Shown: positions 16,780-25,988 of the stretch, piece by piece | Layout: every line of letters begins with the position of its first letter | How positions within the stretch are numbered: the first letter of the stretch is position 1 | NCBI GenBank assembly: GCA_009692185.1 | Contig: SHZT01000006.1 | Span: forward strand, 99,923-163,922 | Source of the DNA: Gemmatimonadota bacterium | Lineage (GTDB): Bacteria > Gemmatimonadota > Gemmatimonadetes > Gemmatimonadales > GWC2-71-9 | DNA: 64,000 bases | Direction of reading: 5' to 3' | The notes under the pieces: generated by a model | The model's input: only the letters and a program-made list of their open reading frames with translations | Told to the model about the DNA's origin: nothing | Database searches by the model: none | Made by a program: the position numbers and the translations under genes

Positions 16780-18854
16780 CGGTTCTCGCGGCTCTCACGA
16801 GCACGCCGCTTCACGCCCAGGCGCGCGGGTTCACGATCGAGCAGGCGCTGAGCGCGCCATTTCCGAGCGAGATGACCGCAGCGCCCGTAGGCGGCGCGGC
16901 CGCGTGGATATTCAACCAGAACGGGAGCAGGAACATCTGGATCGCGACGCCGCCCGACTACCAGGCACGCGCGCTCACGGCGTACGCCGGGGACGACGGG
17001 CAGAACGTCACTGGCCTCGAATGGACACCCGATGCCCGCGCGCTTGTCTACACGCGGGGCGGCGATGCCAACGGGTCCGGCGAGTACCCGAACCCTACGC
17101 TCGAGACCGAAGGCGTCGAACAGGACATATGGATCGTGGCGCTCGGCGGAACGCCGAGAAAGATCGGCGAGGGAAAGACGGCCGCCGTGTCTCCAATAGG
17201 GCGGCGGGTCGCGTTCATCCGGCGGGGGCAAGTCTGGTGGGCACCGCTGGATTCCGGTGACGCCACGCTGTTAATACGCACCCGCGGCAACGCCAGTTCG
17301 ATCCGCTGGTCCCCCGACGGACGGCGACTCGCCTTCGTCAGCGCCCGGTCGGACCACGCGTTCATCGGCGTGTTCGACACCGCTGACAGCAGTCTCAAGT
17401 ACCTGAACCCGAGCACGGACCAGGATGGATACGCCGTCTGGGCACCCGACTCCCGACAGGTCGCCTTTATCAGGATTCCCACGACCACGCGGCAGGCCGT
17501 GCGCATTCCGCACCGCGAGGGCGAGCCGTGGTCAATCTGGGTCGCGGACGCGGTGACGGGTCAAAGCAAAGAGGTCTGGAAGGCGGACCGCGGGCCGGGC
17601 AGCGTGTTCCGCGCGGTGCAGGCGCGTGACCAGGTCCAGTGGACCGCGAGCGGATGGCTGGTTTTCCCGTGGGAACGTGACGGGTGGACGCACCTGTACG
17701 CCGTTACGCTGGTGGGTGGCCGGCCCATTGCCTTGACGCCCGGAGATTTCGAGGTCGAGCAGGTGGTACTCGCACCGAATCGTCAGTCGGTGACGTTCTC
17801 GTCGAACCAGGGCGATGCCGACCGCCGGCACCTCTGGAACGTGGCTATCCCGGCGACGGCGACCGGGCCCACCGCCCTCACGGGCGGCGCCGGGATCGAG
17901 TGGGAGCCGGCGGTATCGAGCGATGGTGACGTGACGTTCCTTTTGCGTTCGGACGCGCGGGGGCCGGCACGGCCCGCCCTCATGCAGGCCGGCCGCGCGC
18001 CGCAGGACCTGGCTCCTCAGGTGATTCCCGCGGATTTCCCGTCCAGCCAGCTGGTGCTGCCGCAGGCGGTCGTGCTCCAAGCGGCTGATGGCCAGCCGAT
18101 CCACGGGCAGGTGTTTCTGCCGCCCGACTTGCGCGCCGGTGAGCGCCGGCCCGCCATCGTGTTCTTCCACGGCGGCCCACGCACGCAAATGCTCCTCGGC
18201 TGGCACACGGGTAACTATTACCACCGGACGTACGCGTTCAACCAGTACCTGGCGAGCCGCGGCTACGTGGTGTTGTCCGTCAACTACCGCGCCGGCACCG
18301 GCTACGGGCTGAACTTCCGCGAGGCTATTGGATTCGGCCCGACCGGCGCCTCGGAGTACAACGACATCCAGGGCGCTGCCAGCTACCTGCGGGGGCGGCC
18401 GGACGTAGACCCGGCGCGCATCGGGACCTGGGGCGGATCGTGGGGCGGCTTCCTCGTCGCGCTCGCCCTGGCCCGCGCATCCGACATGTTCGCCGCCGGC
18501 GTGGACCTGCACGGCGTACACGACTGGAATCTCGAGTGGGATCCCCTCGTCCCCGGATGGGACACGGAGAAAGACCTGGCGGCGCGCCGGCTCGCGTTCA
18601 CGTCTTCCCCGATGGCCGATCTCAAGACGTGGCGCTCACCCGTGCTGCTCATCCAGGGCGACGATGACCGCGACGTGAACTTCGCCAACCAGATCCAGCT
18701 TCGCGAAGACCTGCGGAAACAGGGCGTCGCGGTGGACGAGATCGTCTTCCCCGACGAAGTGCACGGTTTCCTGACGCACGGACACTGGGTCGAGGCCTAC
18801 ACAGCGGCCGCGGCGTTCTTCGACAAGCATCTCGCGCCGCCGCCCAAGCGGTGA
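16758..18854 (+). CDS. Secreted S9-family prolyl oligopeptidase-like serine peptidase
   Basis: The open frame runs far upstream inside nth. A GTG at 16758 gives a compact signal peptide (MPIIRRLAVLAALTSTPLHAQ); an ATG at 16731 is the alternative, adding nine residues. From 16758 the protein is 698 aa. The N-terminal 400 or so residues are WD/TolB-like blades (IRWSPDGRRLAFVSARSD). The C-terminal alpha/beta hydrolase has the nucleophile in WGGSWGGF, Asp in QGDDDRDVNF and His in DEVHGF. It should cleave short peptides in the periplasm. It overlaps nth by 22 bp and the next gene by 4 bp. Confidence 0.92.
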   Translation: MPIIRRLAVLAALTSTPLHAQARGFTIEQALSAPFPSEMTAAPVGGAAAWIFNQNGSRNIWIATPPDYQARALTAYAGDDGQNVTGLEWTPDARALVYTRGGDANGSGEYPNPTLETEGVEQDIWIVALGGTPRKIGEGKTAAVSPIGRRVAFIRRGQVWWAPLDSGDATLLIRTRGNASSIRWSPDGRRLAFVSARSDHAFIGVFDTADSSLKYLNPSTDQDGYAVWAPDSRQVAFIRIPTTTRQAVRIPHREGEPWSIWVADAVTGQSKEVWKADRGPGSVFRAVQARDQVQWTASGWLVFPWERDGWTHLYAVTLVGGRPIALTPGDFEVEQVVLAPNRQSVTFSSNQGDADRRHLWNVAIPATATGPTALTGGAGIEWEPAVSSDGDVTFLLRSDARGPARPALMQAGRAPQDLAPQVIPADFPSSQLVLPQAVVLQAADGQPIHGQVFLPPDLRAGERRPAIVFFHGGPRTQMLLGWHTGNYYHRTYAFNQYLASRGYVVLSVNYRAGTGYGLNFREAIGFGPTGASEYNDIQGAASYLRGRPDVDPARIGTWGGSWGGFLVALALARASDMFAAGVDLHGVHDWNLEWDPLVPGWDTEKDLAARRLAFTSSPMADLKTWRSPVLLIQGDDDRDVNFANQIQLREDLRKQGVAVDEIVFPDEVHGFLTHGHWVEAYTAAAAFFDKHLAPPPKR

Positions 18855-20851
18855 CATCGCGCCTCGCCTCGGCGCAGTCGGCCTACCTCCGCTCCGCCGC
18901 GCACCAGCCGGTCCAGTGGTATCCGTGGGGACCTGAGCCGTTCGAGCGGGCCCGCGCGGAGAAGAAACCCGTCCTGCTCGACATCGGCGCGGTGTGGTGC
19001 CACTGGTGCCACGTGATGGACGGCGAGTCATACGAAAACCCGGCGATCGCCAAGGTGCTCAACCGCGACTGGATCTGCATCAAGGTCGATCGCGATGAGC
19101 GGCCGGATATCGACGCGCGCTATCAGCGCGCCGTGCAAGCCCTGACACAACAAGGCGGCTGGCCGCTCACCGCCTTTCTCACCCAACAAGGCGACGTCTT
19201 CTACGGCGGCACCTATTTCCCTCCGGACGAGCGGCACGGACGGGCCGGATTCGGCAACGTGCTGACCGAACTGGCCCGCATGCACCGGGAACAGCCGGAC
19301 CGGGTGAGTGGGCAGGCCGCCGAGATCCGGAAGTTCATCGCCGAGCGGAGCGCGGAGTCGCACGCCGGGGCGATTGCCCCCGAGATCCTCTCCCAGGGCG
19401 CGGACGCGATGGGGCAGGCGTTTGACTTCCGGAATGGCGGCTTCGGGACCCAGCCCAAGTTCCCGCATCCCGCCGCCTGCGACTTCCTGCTCGCGCGCTG
19501 GTTCGACACGGGTGACCGCTGGGCGAAGGAGGTCGTGGACCGCACGCTCGCCGCCATGGCGAGCGGCGGGATCTACGACCAGATCGGCGGCGGGTTTCAT
19601 CGCTATTCGGTAGACGCCCGGTGGATAGTGCCGCATTTCGAGAAGATGTCCTACGACAACTCGGAGCTGCTGCGGGCATACGCACATTGGGCGGGAGCCG
19701 GGAACTGGGAAGCAGGACGCGTGATTCAGGGCATCGTGGCGTGGGTCCGCGAGGTCATGTCCGATCCCCGAGGCGGGTACTGCTCCTCCCAGGACGCCGA
19801 CGTGGGACTCCACGATGATGGCGACTACTTCACCTGGTCCGTCGACGAAGTTCGCGCGGTTGTATCGGGGCGGGAGTTCGACCTCGCGACGGTCTACTGG
19901 AACGTCGATGCTCGGGGCGACATGCACGATCGTCCGGGGCGGAACGTGCTGAACGTGACATCTCCGGTGGACGGCGACGCACCCGAGCTCGAGACAGTCC
20001 AGCAGAAGCTCAAGGCCGCGCGCGACCTGCGGCCCGCCCCCTTCGTCGACCGGACGCTCTACACCGGCTGGAATGCGATGATGGCCTCGGCGATGCTCGA
20101 GGCCGGGCACCTGGAAGACCATGCGTTGCTGACGCTGGAACGGATCTTCCAGGAAGCCACCGACGGTGCAGGCGTGCGGCACTCGATCGGCGGGTCCGTA
20201 GGTGGAATACTGGAGGACCAAGTGCACGTGGCAGCAGCGAGCCTCGACGCATACGAGGCGACGGGCAACGCCAGGTGGCTCGATCGGGCAACCGGCCTCA
20301 TGGAGCACGTATGGAGGGAGTACCGCTCGGAGGGCGGCGGGCTCACCGACACCGCGGTGAACCTGAAGGGCGAGGGGTTCCTCGATCAGAAACTCACGCC
20401 GGTGCAGGACGCACCCACCCCGTCTCCCAATGGGGTCGCCGGGATCGTGCTGGCCCGCCTTGGCGAGCACACCGGCGACCCGAAATGGCGCGAGCGCTGT
20501 GGCGAGCTCCTCAAGGCGTTCGCCGGCGGCGCCGCGCAACTGGGGCTCTACGGGGCTACACTTCTTCGCGCGCTGGACTGGTACCTCAACCCGGCGGCCC
20601 ACGTGGTCGTCGTCGGGAACCCGACCGACCCAGTCGTTGCACTCATGCGGCGTGTCGCGCGAATCACGTACCGCCCCCGAAAGGTGATCACCCTGCTGAC
20701 CTCATCGACTCCCGACGCGCGACTCCCGGTGCATGTCCGGGCCATGCTCGACGGAAAGTCCCCGCGCGCCTACGTATGCGCCGGGACGCAGTGCGGCCCG
20801 CCTGCCGACACGGCGGAGGCGTTAGCCCACATCATCGCGACGTTCAAGTGA
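18851..20851 (+). CDS. YyaL/SSP411-type protein: thioredoxin-like (DUF255) plus (alpha/alpha)6 domain
   Basis: The 666-aa protein matches the usual YyaL length. Residues 30 to about 160 form the DUF255 thioredoxin fold with the redox-like motif VWCHWCHVM in place of CxxC-only thioredoxin. The rest resembles an (alpha/alpha)6 barrel of the glycosidase/epimerase type (WNAMMASAMLEAGH; GGFHRYSVDARWIVPHFEKM). The protein has no signal peptide and is probably cytosolic. The family's biochemical role is unsettled. Both flanks overlap by 4 bp. Confidence 0.93.
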   Translation: MTSRLASAQSAYLRSAAHQPVQWYPWGPEPFERARAEKKPVLLDIGAVWCHWCHVMDGESYENPAIAKVLNRDWICIKVDRDERPDIDARYQRAVQALTQQGGWPLTAFLTQQGDVFYGGTYFPPDERHGRAGFGNVLTELARMHREQPDRVSGQAAEIRKFIAERSAESHAGAIAPEILSQGADAMGQAFDFRNGGFGTQPKFPHPAACDFLLARWFDTGDRWAKEVVDRTLAAMASGGIYDQIGGGFHRYSVDARWIVPHFEKMSYDNSELLRAYAHWAGAGNWEAGRVIQGIVAWVREVMSDPRGGYCSSQDADVGLHDDGDYFTWSVDEVRAVVSGREFDLATVYWNVDARGDMHDRPGRNVLNVTSPVDGDAPELETVQQKLKAARDLRPAPFVDRTLYTGWNAMMASAMLEAGHLEDHALLTLERIFQEATDGAGVRHSIGGSVGGILEDQVHVAAASLDAYEATGNARWLDRATGLMEHVWREYRSEGGGLTDTAVNLKGEGFLDQKLTPVQDAPTPSPNGVAGIVLARLGEHTGDPKWRERCGELLKAFAGGAAQLGLYGATLLRALDWYLNPAAHVVVVGNPTDPVVALMRRVARITYRPRKVITLLTSSTPDARLPVHVRAMLDGKSPRAYVCAGTQCGPPADTAEALAHIIATFK

Positions 20852-21282
20852 AAATCGACTTCGCGGTCGTCTGCGACTACGCGCTGGTAGACCAGTACGG
20901 GAAGCTTTCCGTAATGGGCATTTTCCAGCATATCTGGGTCGCGCAGTTCCCTGCCCTGCACCCGCGCCTGCACCTCGTTTTGCGGCTGCGGGGCAGGCGC
21001 ACCGAGATCGGCCAGCACGAGGTGCGCATTCGGCTCACGGGGCCTGACGGCTCAGAAATCCTCTCGGGCGACGGCACGGTGAACTTCGCCGAGCCGGCCG
21101 CGGGGATAACCGAAATTGAAGCAGGCGCGATCCTGGTGTTCGACGTGCCATTCGCCCAGGCCGGTCGTTACCAGTACGAGATCACGGTAGACGAGGAACT
21201 CCAGACCACGCTGCCGATCACCGTGGGACAGTCCCAGAACCATGCGCCTCAGGCCGGCGGCCAAGGCCCTCCCTCGTCGTGA
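20848..21282 (+). CDS. DUF6941 family protein
   Basis: The GTG at 20848 overlaps the previous stop (GTGA); the track's start at 20275 belongs to a shadow of the upstream gene. The 144-aa product opens with FAVVCDYALVDQYGKLSVMG, a signature I associate with DUF6941. A compact beta sandwich follows (HEVRIRLTGPDGSEIL; AGRYQYEITVDEE). The fold suggests a small all-beta binding protein in the cytoplasm. No function is established. The C-terminal 17 residues are disordered and Gln/Gly/Pro-rich. Confidence 0.8.
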   Translation: MKIDFAVVCDYALVDQYGKLSVMGIFQHIWVAQFPALHPRLHLVLRLRGRRTEIGQHEVRIRLTGPDGSEILSGDGTVNFAEPAAGITEIEAGAILVFDVPFAQAGRYQYEITVDEELQTTLPITVGQSQNHAPQAGGQGPPSS

Positions 21283-22937
21283 ACACGCGCCTCGCGGCCA
21301 TCGCTATCCTCGTGGTTGCGGCGCTGTCGTACAACCTTACCGGCTACCCGCTCCTCGACCCCGACGAAGGCCGGAACGCCGAGGTCGCGCGCGAAATGGC
21401 GGCCACGGGCGACTACCTCCACCCCCGGCTCAACGGACTCCCCTACCCCGACAAGCCGGTCGTTTTCTTTGCGGCCGCCGCCGTCTTCGTGCGCGTCCTT
21501 GGCCCTACCGAATTGGCTGTCCGCCTGCCCGCGCTTCTGTTCACCCTCGCCACGCTGGCACTGCTCTGGTGGACCGGGAGACGCTGGTTCGGCACCGAGG
21601 CCGCGTGGATTGCGGTGATCGTGGCCGGCGCGTCGCCCCTCACGCTGGGATTCGCGCGGACGGTGATCATGGACAGCGCGCTGACGCTGTTCGTGACCGC
21701 GGCGATCGTCGCGTTCGTGGAGGAGCGGCCGGTCGCTGGGTGGATCGCACTCGCATTCGGCGTCCTGACCAAGGGCCCGATCGCGCTCGCGCTGCCAATG
21801 ATGGTCGTGATTCCGTACGTGGTCTGGCAGAAGAAGGCTCGCGGTCTTCTCGACGTGGTGGGCATTCTCGCATTTCTGGCGATCGTACTGCCCTGGGTCC
21901 GGAGCATGGCGGACCTGGCACCGGGATTTCTCCATCATGCGCTGGTCACCGAGACATTTCTCCGCCTGACGACGCCGGCGCTGGAACGCACGGGCCCGTG
22001 GTGGTACTTCGGGCCGATCATCGTGGCCGGTAGCCTCCCCTGGAGTGTTGTCGTCCTGAGTGGCATTCGGGACCTCGTCAGGCGGATGGGCGGATGGGCG
22101 GATGGGCGGATGGTTCTCTTTCTCCTCTGGGTCGTCGTGCCGCTCGTCTTCTTTTCGCTTTCGCAGTCGAAGCGTCCCCAGTACGTGCTGCCGCTGTTGG
22201 TTCCGATTGCACTGATGGTGGCGGCGTTGTGGGGGCGGATGAGCGGATCGGCGGATGGGCGGATGGCGGGGGGCCGCCCGACCGCCGCATCCCTTGGCAT
22301 CATCGGCCTGGTGTTGATTTTGGGTCACTGGATGATTCCCGGCCTGATCCGCGGGGTGTCTCCTGGCGTTGCCGGAGCAATTCCGAACACGGCTCTACTG
22401 CTGGGCGTGATCTGCATCGTGTGCGGCGCGGCGGCGTGGGCCGTGCGCGGGCGTCTCGAATCAACCTTGCTCGTGCTCTCGTTACCCGTTGTCTCCATTC
22501 CGTTCGTCAGCCGGACACTGATGCGCGAAGTCGGGCGAGACCGTTCGGCGGCGGAGCTTGCGGCAGCCATTACCGCATCGTCACCCGACAACACCGAGGT
22601 CGTCGGCATCGGGGCGTATCCGCCGTCCCTGCCGTTTTACCTCGGAAGACTGATCATCGTCGCGACGGCCGACGGCCGCGAGTTGACCAGTAACTACCTG
22701 ACGCGTTCCCTGGACACATGGCGGCGCGTTCCCGGCTCGCCCCTCCGGCCGGTGGACTGGTGGCGCGAGGCCCTCCACGAATGTGACCGGCCGCGCGCGT
22801 TCGTCGCCCGCTCGGGCGACGGTGAGACGCGGACGATCCTCTCGGGGCAACTGCCGGTGATCGCGGAATCGCGGAAGTACGTGGTGTATGGGCCGTGCGG
22901 GAGGGTGGACCTGGCAGCGGTTGGGCTGGGCGGTTAG
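21279..22937 (+). CDS. GT39-type integral membrane glycosyltransferase (ArnT/PMT-like)
   Basis: The 552-aa protein has an N-terminal helix followed by the DPDEGRNAEVAREM loop, the acidic periplasmic loop of GT39/GT-C enzymes that holds the catalytic Asp-Glu, then ten or so further helices and a soluble C-terminal part from about residue 430. It should move a sugar from a polyprenyl-phosphate carrier to lipid A, a glycan or a protein in the periplasm. Two cytoplasmic-side loops ([11 protein letters not shown] near residue 270 and GRMSGSADGRMAGG near residue 320) are encoded by tandem 8-bp arrays. It is followed by asnB after 8 bp, a pairing seen in exopolysaccharide loci. Confidence 0.88.
   Translation: MNTRLAAIAILVVAALSYNLTGYPLLDPDEGRNAEVAREMAATGDYLHPRLNGLPYPDKPVVFFAAAAVFVRVLGPTELAVRLPALLFTLATLALLWWTGRRWFGTEAAWIAVIVAGASPLTLGFARTVIMDSALTLFVTAAIVAFVEERPVAGWIALAFGVLTKGPIALALPMMVVIPYVVWQKKARGLLDVVGILAFLAIVLPWVRSMADLAPGFLHHALVTETFLRLTTPALERTGPWWYFGPIIVAGSLPWSVVVLSGIRDLVRRMGGWADGRMVLFLLWVVVPLVFFSLSQSKRPQYVLPLLVPIALMVAALWGRMSGSADGRMAGGRPTAASLGIIGLVLILGHWMIPGLIRGVSPGVAGAIPNTALLLGVICIVCGAAAWAVRGRLESTLLVLSLPVVSIPFVSRTLMREVGRDRSAAELAAAITASSPDNTEVVGIGAYPPSLPFYLGRLIIVATADGRELTSNYLTRSLDTWRRVPGSPLRPVDWWREALHECDRPRAFVARSGDGETRTILSGQLPVIAESRKYVVYGPCGRVDLAAVGLGG
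22082..22113 (+). repeat. 8-bp tandem array GCGGATGG, 4 perfect copies, in GT39
   Basis: Four perfect copies of GCGGATGG in the coding region, encoding [11 protein letters not shown] between two membrane helices of the glycosyltransferase. Only multiples of three units would keep frame. Confidence 0.9.
22235..22266 (+). repeat. 8-bp tandem array (GCGGATGG family), 4 copies, second array in GT39
   Basis: Units GCGGATGA, GCGGATCG, GCGGATGG and GCGGATGG encode GRMSGSADGRM in a later loop of the same enzyme. It has the same phase and copy number as the array 150 bp upstream, but with two diverged units. Confidence 0.85.
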
Positions 22938-22945
22938 CCGACACC

Positions 22946-24826
22946 ATGTGCGGCATCTACGGAATGGTCTCCGTATCCGGCAGACCGATCGCACACCCCG
23001 AACACGCCGACGCCATGCGGCGCTCGCTGGCGCATCGCGGGCCGGACGGTCACGGCTGCATGTCGCGACCGTATGCGATCGTCGGGGTCAACCGGCTCCG
23101 CATCATGGACCGCCGTCCGGAGGCGGACCAGCCCCTAGCCGACACCGGCGGACGTGTCTGGGTCGCAGTCAACGGCGAGATCTACAACGCCCCGGACATC
23201 CGCCGCCGGTTTCCCGACTACCCATACCGCACGCGCGGCGACACCGAGGCGGTGCTGCCACTCTACCTCGCCCGCGGGCCCGAGGCCTTGTCGGAACTGG
23301 AGGGCATGTTCGCGGTTGCGATCTGGGACGACCGGACCCGCACCCTTACGCTCGCGCGCGACCGCGCCGGCGAGAAACCCTTGTTCATTAGAGAGCTGAA
23401 CGGCGAGACCTGGTTCGCCTCCGAAATCCAGGCCCTCCTCAACGGCTCCCGTCCTTCCCTCGACCGCGCCGTGCTCGCCGACATCGTCCGCCTCGGCTAC
23501 CCGCTTGAGCCCCGCACCATGTGGGAGGGCATTACCCGGGTCGAGTCGGGAACGATCGTGACGATCGGGCCTGAGGGATCAAGGGCAATTCGTTACTGGG
23601 ATCCTTTGACTGAAGACCGCGCACGGCACACGGCGCACGGCGCGCGGGACTCCGCAACCGAGCTGGGCGCACTCCTCCACCGGTCCGTTCGGAAGCAGTT
23701 GGTCGCCGACGTACCGGTCGGCGTGTTCACCAGCGGCGGGCTGGACTCGTCGCTCATCGTCGCAATGGCGGCGAAGGAAATGGACCCCGGCCAGCTCCAC
23801 ACGTTCGCGGTTCGATTCCCCGAGGCGTCGTACGACGAAGGGCCGTTCGCCCGCGACGTGGCGACCCGGTTCGGCACGCGTCACGTCGAGGCCGAGGCGT
23901 CGCCGGCGGCGCTGTGCCAGGCGCTCGACAGAATCAGGTCGTCTGTGGCGGAGCCAATCAGCGACCCCGCGGTCCTGCCCACGCTCATCCTGGCGACCGC
24001 GGCGAAGAGCCACGTCTGTGTCGTGCTCTCGGGCGAAGGCGCGGACGAATTGTTCGGCGGCTACCCGACGTACCTGGGCCACAAGCTGGCGCCGTGGTTC
24101 AACCGGCTCCCCGCTCCCGTGCGACGGCTGGTGGCAGGAGCCATCAATCGGCTCCCCTCATCGTATGGGAAGGTCACGCCGGAATTCCTCCTCAAGCGGT
24201 TCGTGGCGAGCGCGGAACTGCCGTGGCAAGAACGCCATGTCGAGTGGTTTGGGACGGGGCTGGGGACGGAAATGGTGGCTCCTGCGCTCGCGGATTCCCC
24301 GGGCTTTCCCCCGGGGTTAGTGGTTCCTGACCCCGGGCGTCAGCCCGGGGTTCAGGCATCTGATGCAATGCATTGGGACTACTCCAGCTATCTCCGGGAT
24401 CTCATGCTGGCGAAGAACGACCGAGCGACCAGCCTCGTGGCCCTCGAGGCGCGGGCGCCGTTCCTGGACACCGCCGTCACGCAGTTCGCGTTCGGGTTGC
24501 CTGACGACTTCAAGGTGCGGGGGTTGACCACCAAGTGGCTGCTCCGGCGCGCCGCCCGGGCGTGGCTGCCTGCCTCGATTGTGAACCGGCGGAAGCGGGG
24601 CCTGAGCGTTCCTGTGGCGGCGCTCCTCAACGGAGCACTATCGAGCGCCGTAGACCGGGTGCTGGCCCCTGACCGGCTCAAGCGGCAGGGCCTGCTAAAC
24701 CCCGGTCCGGTAAGCCAACTTGTAGCCGAGCACCGCCGCGGGCGGCTGACGCTGACCCGGGGATTATGGACGCTGTTTGTCCTCGGACTGTGGATGGAAC
24801 ACTGGATGCCGGAGGGAACGGGATGA
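22946..24826 (+). CDS. asnB: Glutamine-hydrolysing asparagine synthase-like amidotransferase
   Basis: The correct start is the ATG at 22946, because class II amidotransferases need Cys2 as nucleophile (MCGIYGMV); the track's longer form cannot be active. The protein is 626 aa. The glutaminase domain (about 1-200) keeps HRGPDG and NGEIYN; the synthetase domain has the PP-loop FTSGGLDSS and LSGEGADELFGGYP. It amidates Asp, or in polysaccharide loci a sugar acid. Oddity: residues ~451-470 (24297-24356) are a 20-residue Pro/Gly stretch encoded by two REP-like hairpins inserted in frame, and residues ~225-234 come from four 7-bp repeats. Confidence 0.93.
   Translation: MCGIYGMVSVSGRPIAHPEHADAMRRSLAHRGPDGHGCMSRPYAIVGVNRLRIMDRRPEADQPLADTGGRVWVAVNGEIYNAPDIRRRFPDYPYRTRGDTEAVLPLYLARGPEALSELEGMFAVAIWDDRTRTLTLARDRAGEKPLFIRELNGETWFASEIQALLNGSRPSLDRAVLADIVRLGYPLEPRTMWEGITRVESGTIVTIGPEGSRAIRYWDPLTEDRARHTAHGARDSATELGALLHRSVRKQLVADVPVGVFTSGGLDSSLIVAMAAKEMDPGQLHTFAVRFPEASYDEGPFARDVATRFGTRHVEAEASPAALCQALDRIRSSVAEPISDPAVLPTLILATAAKSHVCVVLSGEGADELFGGYPTYLGHKLAPWFNRLPAPVRRLVAGAINRLPSSYGKVTPEFLLKRFVASAELPWQERHVEWFGTGLGTEMVAPALADSPGFPPGLVVPDPGRQPGVQASDAMHWDYSSYLRDLMLAKNDRATSLVALEARAPFLDTAVTQFAFGLPDDFKVRGLTTKWLLRRAARAWLPASIVNRRKRGLSVPVAALLNGALSSAVDRVLAPDRLKRQGLLNPGPVSQLVAEHRRGRLTLTRGLWTLFVLGLWMEHWMPEGTG
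23620..23647 (+). repeat. 7-bp tandem array (CGCACGG family), 4 copies, in asnB
   Basis: Units CGCACGG, CACACGG, CGCACGG and CGCGCGG lie in frame between the glutaminase and synthetase domains (RARHTAHGARD). The same family, on the other strand, occurs at 56597. Confidence 0.75.
24297..24356 (+). repeat. Pair of REP-like palindromes inserted in frame in asnB
   Basis: Two hairpins lie in tandem. The first has CCCCGGG/CCCGGGG arms around CTTTCC; the second has arms CCTGACCCCGGGC and GCCCGGGGTTCAGG around GTCA (one bulged base). The pair spans 60 bp, exactly 20 codons. Confidence 0.8.
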
Positions 24827-25392
24827 ATCGGGACGAGGCGCTGGCCCTGATGCACGAGTACACGCCATCGGAAGCATTGCGGAAGCACATGTACGCCGTC
24901 GAAGCGGCGATGCGGGCCTACGCGCGCAAATCGAGCGAGGACGAGGAGACCTGGGGCATCGTGGGCCTGCTGCACGATTTCGACTACGAGAAGTACCCCA
25001 ACGCCAACCGGTCACCGACCGAGGAGCACCCTTCACACGGAGTGGGTGTCTTACGTCAACAGGGGGTGTCGGAGGTCGTGTTACTCGCCATCATGGGCCA
25101 CGCAGCCTACACCGGGGTTCCGCGCGAGACGCCCATGGCGAAGACGCTATTCGCGGTGGATGAACTGTGTGGGTTCGTGGTGGCGTGCGCGCTCGTGCGA
25201 CCGTCCAAGAGTCTAAAAGATCTAGAGGTTGCGAGCGTGAAGAAGAAACTGAAGGACAAGGCGTTCGCGCGCGGAGTAAATCGTGAAGAAGTTTACCAGG
25301 GAGCCACGGAGCTGGGCGTGCCGCTCGAGGAGCACATCCAGTTCGTGCTGGAGGCATTGAGGCCAATGGAGCAGATGCTGGGGTTGGGGTGA
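24823..25392 (+). CDS. HD-domain hydrolase (COG2316-like)
   Basis: The ATG at 24823 overlaps the asnB stop; the earlier track start lies within asnB. The 189-aa product has the HD metal-site residues in order: His in LRKHMYAVEAAM, HD in GLLHDFDYEKY, a His in HPSHGVGVL, GHAAYTG, and Asp in FAVDELCG. This is the compact predicted hydrolase group of the HD superfamily, probably acting on a phosphate ester or nucleotide in the cytoplasm; the substrate is unknown. Its stop overlaps the start of the sigma-factor gene, so it is in the same transcript as the regulatory pair. Confidence 0.85.
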   Translation: MNRDEALALMHEYTPSEALRKHMYAVEAAMRAYARKSSEDEETWGIVGLLHDFDYEKYPNANRSPTEEHPSHGVGVLRQQGVSEVVLLAIMGHAAYTGVPRETPMAKTLFAVDELCGFVVACALVRPSKSLKDLEVASVKKKLKDKAFARGVNREEVYQGATELGVPLEEHIQFVLEALRPMEQMLGLG

Positions 25393-25988
25393 GGGTGGCG
25401 GAAGTTCAACATCCACACTCCCTTGGGCGTACTGGAGAGGTAGAAGACGCCGAGCTTTCGGCGCGTGCGGCGGCGGGCGACCGGGCGGCATTCGGGCGGC
25501 TGGTGGAGCGCTATGCCGGGCAGGCGCGCCGGTTGGCCTACGCAATGCTCGGCAGCGCAGACGATGCCGACGACGCGGCGCAAGACGGGTTCCTGGCGGC
25601 GCTCAAGAGCATCGAGCGATATGACCCCGCCCGCCCGTTCGGGCCCTGGTTGCTGCGCATCGTGGCGAACGCCGCCGCGGACCGGCGGCGGCGTCTCCGG
25701 GTAAGGGCCACCGAGGTGATCCCGGTAGATTCGCCGACCGGGGAGCCATCACCTGAGCGGGTAACCGATCAGAATGCGTTCCGCGCCGCGCTGAACGTGG
25801 CGCTGGCAAAGTTGCCGGCGCGCCAGCGGATCGCGGTGGTGTTGTTGGACATGGAAGGCTATTCGCACCGGGAAATCGCCGAGGTGGTGAAGGTGCCCGA
25901 AGGCACGGTGCGGTCCGATGTGTTTCATGCCCGACGGGCCCTGCGCGACGCGCTGGCCCCGTGGAAAGGCGCACTGGAGGGGAAATGA
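25389..25988 (+). CDS. ECF-type RNA polymerase sigma factor
   Basis: The 199-aa frame starts at GTG overlapping the HD gene (GTGA); the true start may be slightly downstream, since the first 20 residues are not sigma-like. Region 2 is clear (FGRLVERYAGQARRLAYAML, DADDAAQDGFLAALKSI, WLLRIVANAAADRRRR). Region 4 has LPARQRIAVVLLDMEGYSHR and the helix-turn-helix IAEVVKVPEGTVRSDVFHAR. It should direct polymerase to a small regulon. The single-pass protein encoded by the next, overlapping gene is the likely anti-sigma, and the TolC/ABC genes behind it the likely targets. Confidence 0.93.
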   Translation: MRVAEVQHPHSLGRTGEVEDAELSARAAAGDRAAFGRLVERYAGQARRLAYAMLGSADDADDAAQDGFLAALKSIERYDPARPFGPWLLRIVANAAADRRRRLRVRATEVIPVDSPTGEPSPERVTDQNAFRAALNVALAKLPARQRIAVVLLDMEGYSHREIAEVVKVPEGTVRSDVFHARRALRDALAPWKGALEGK

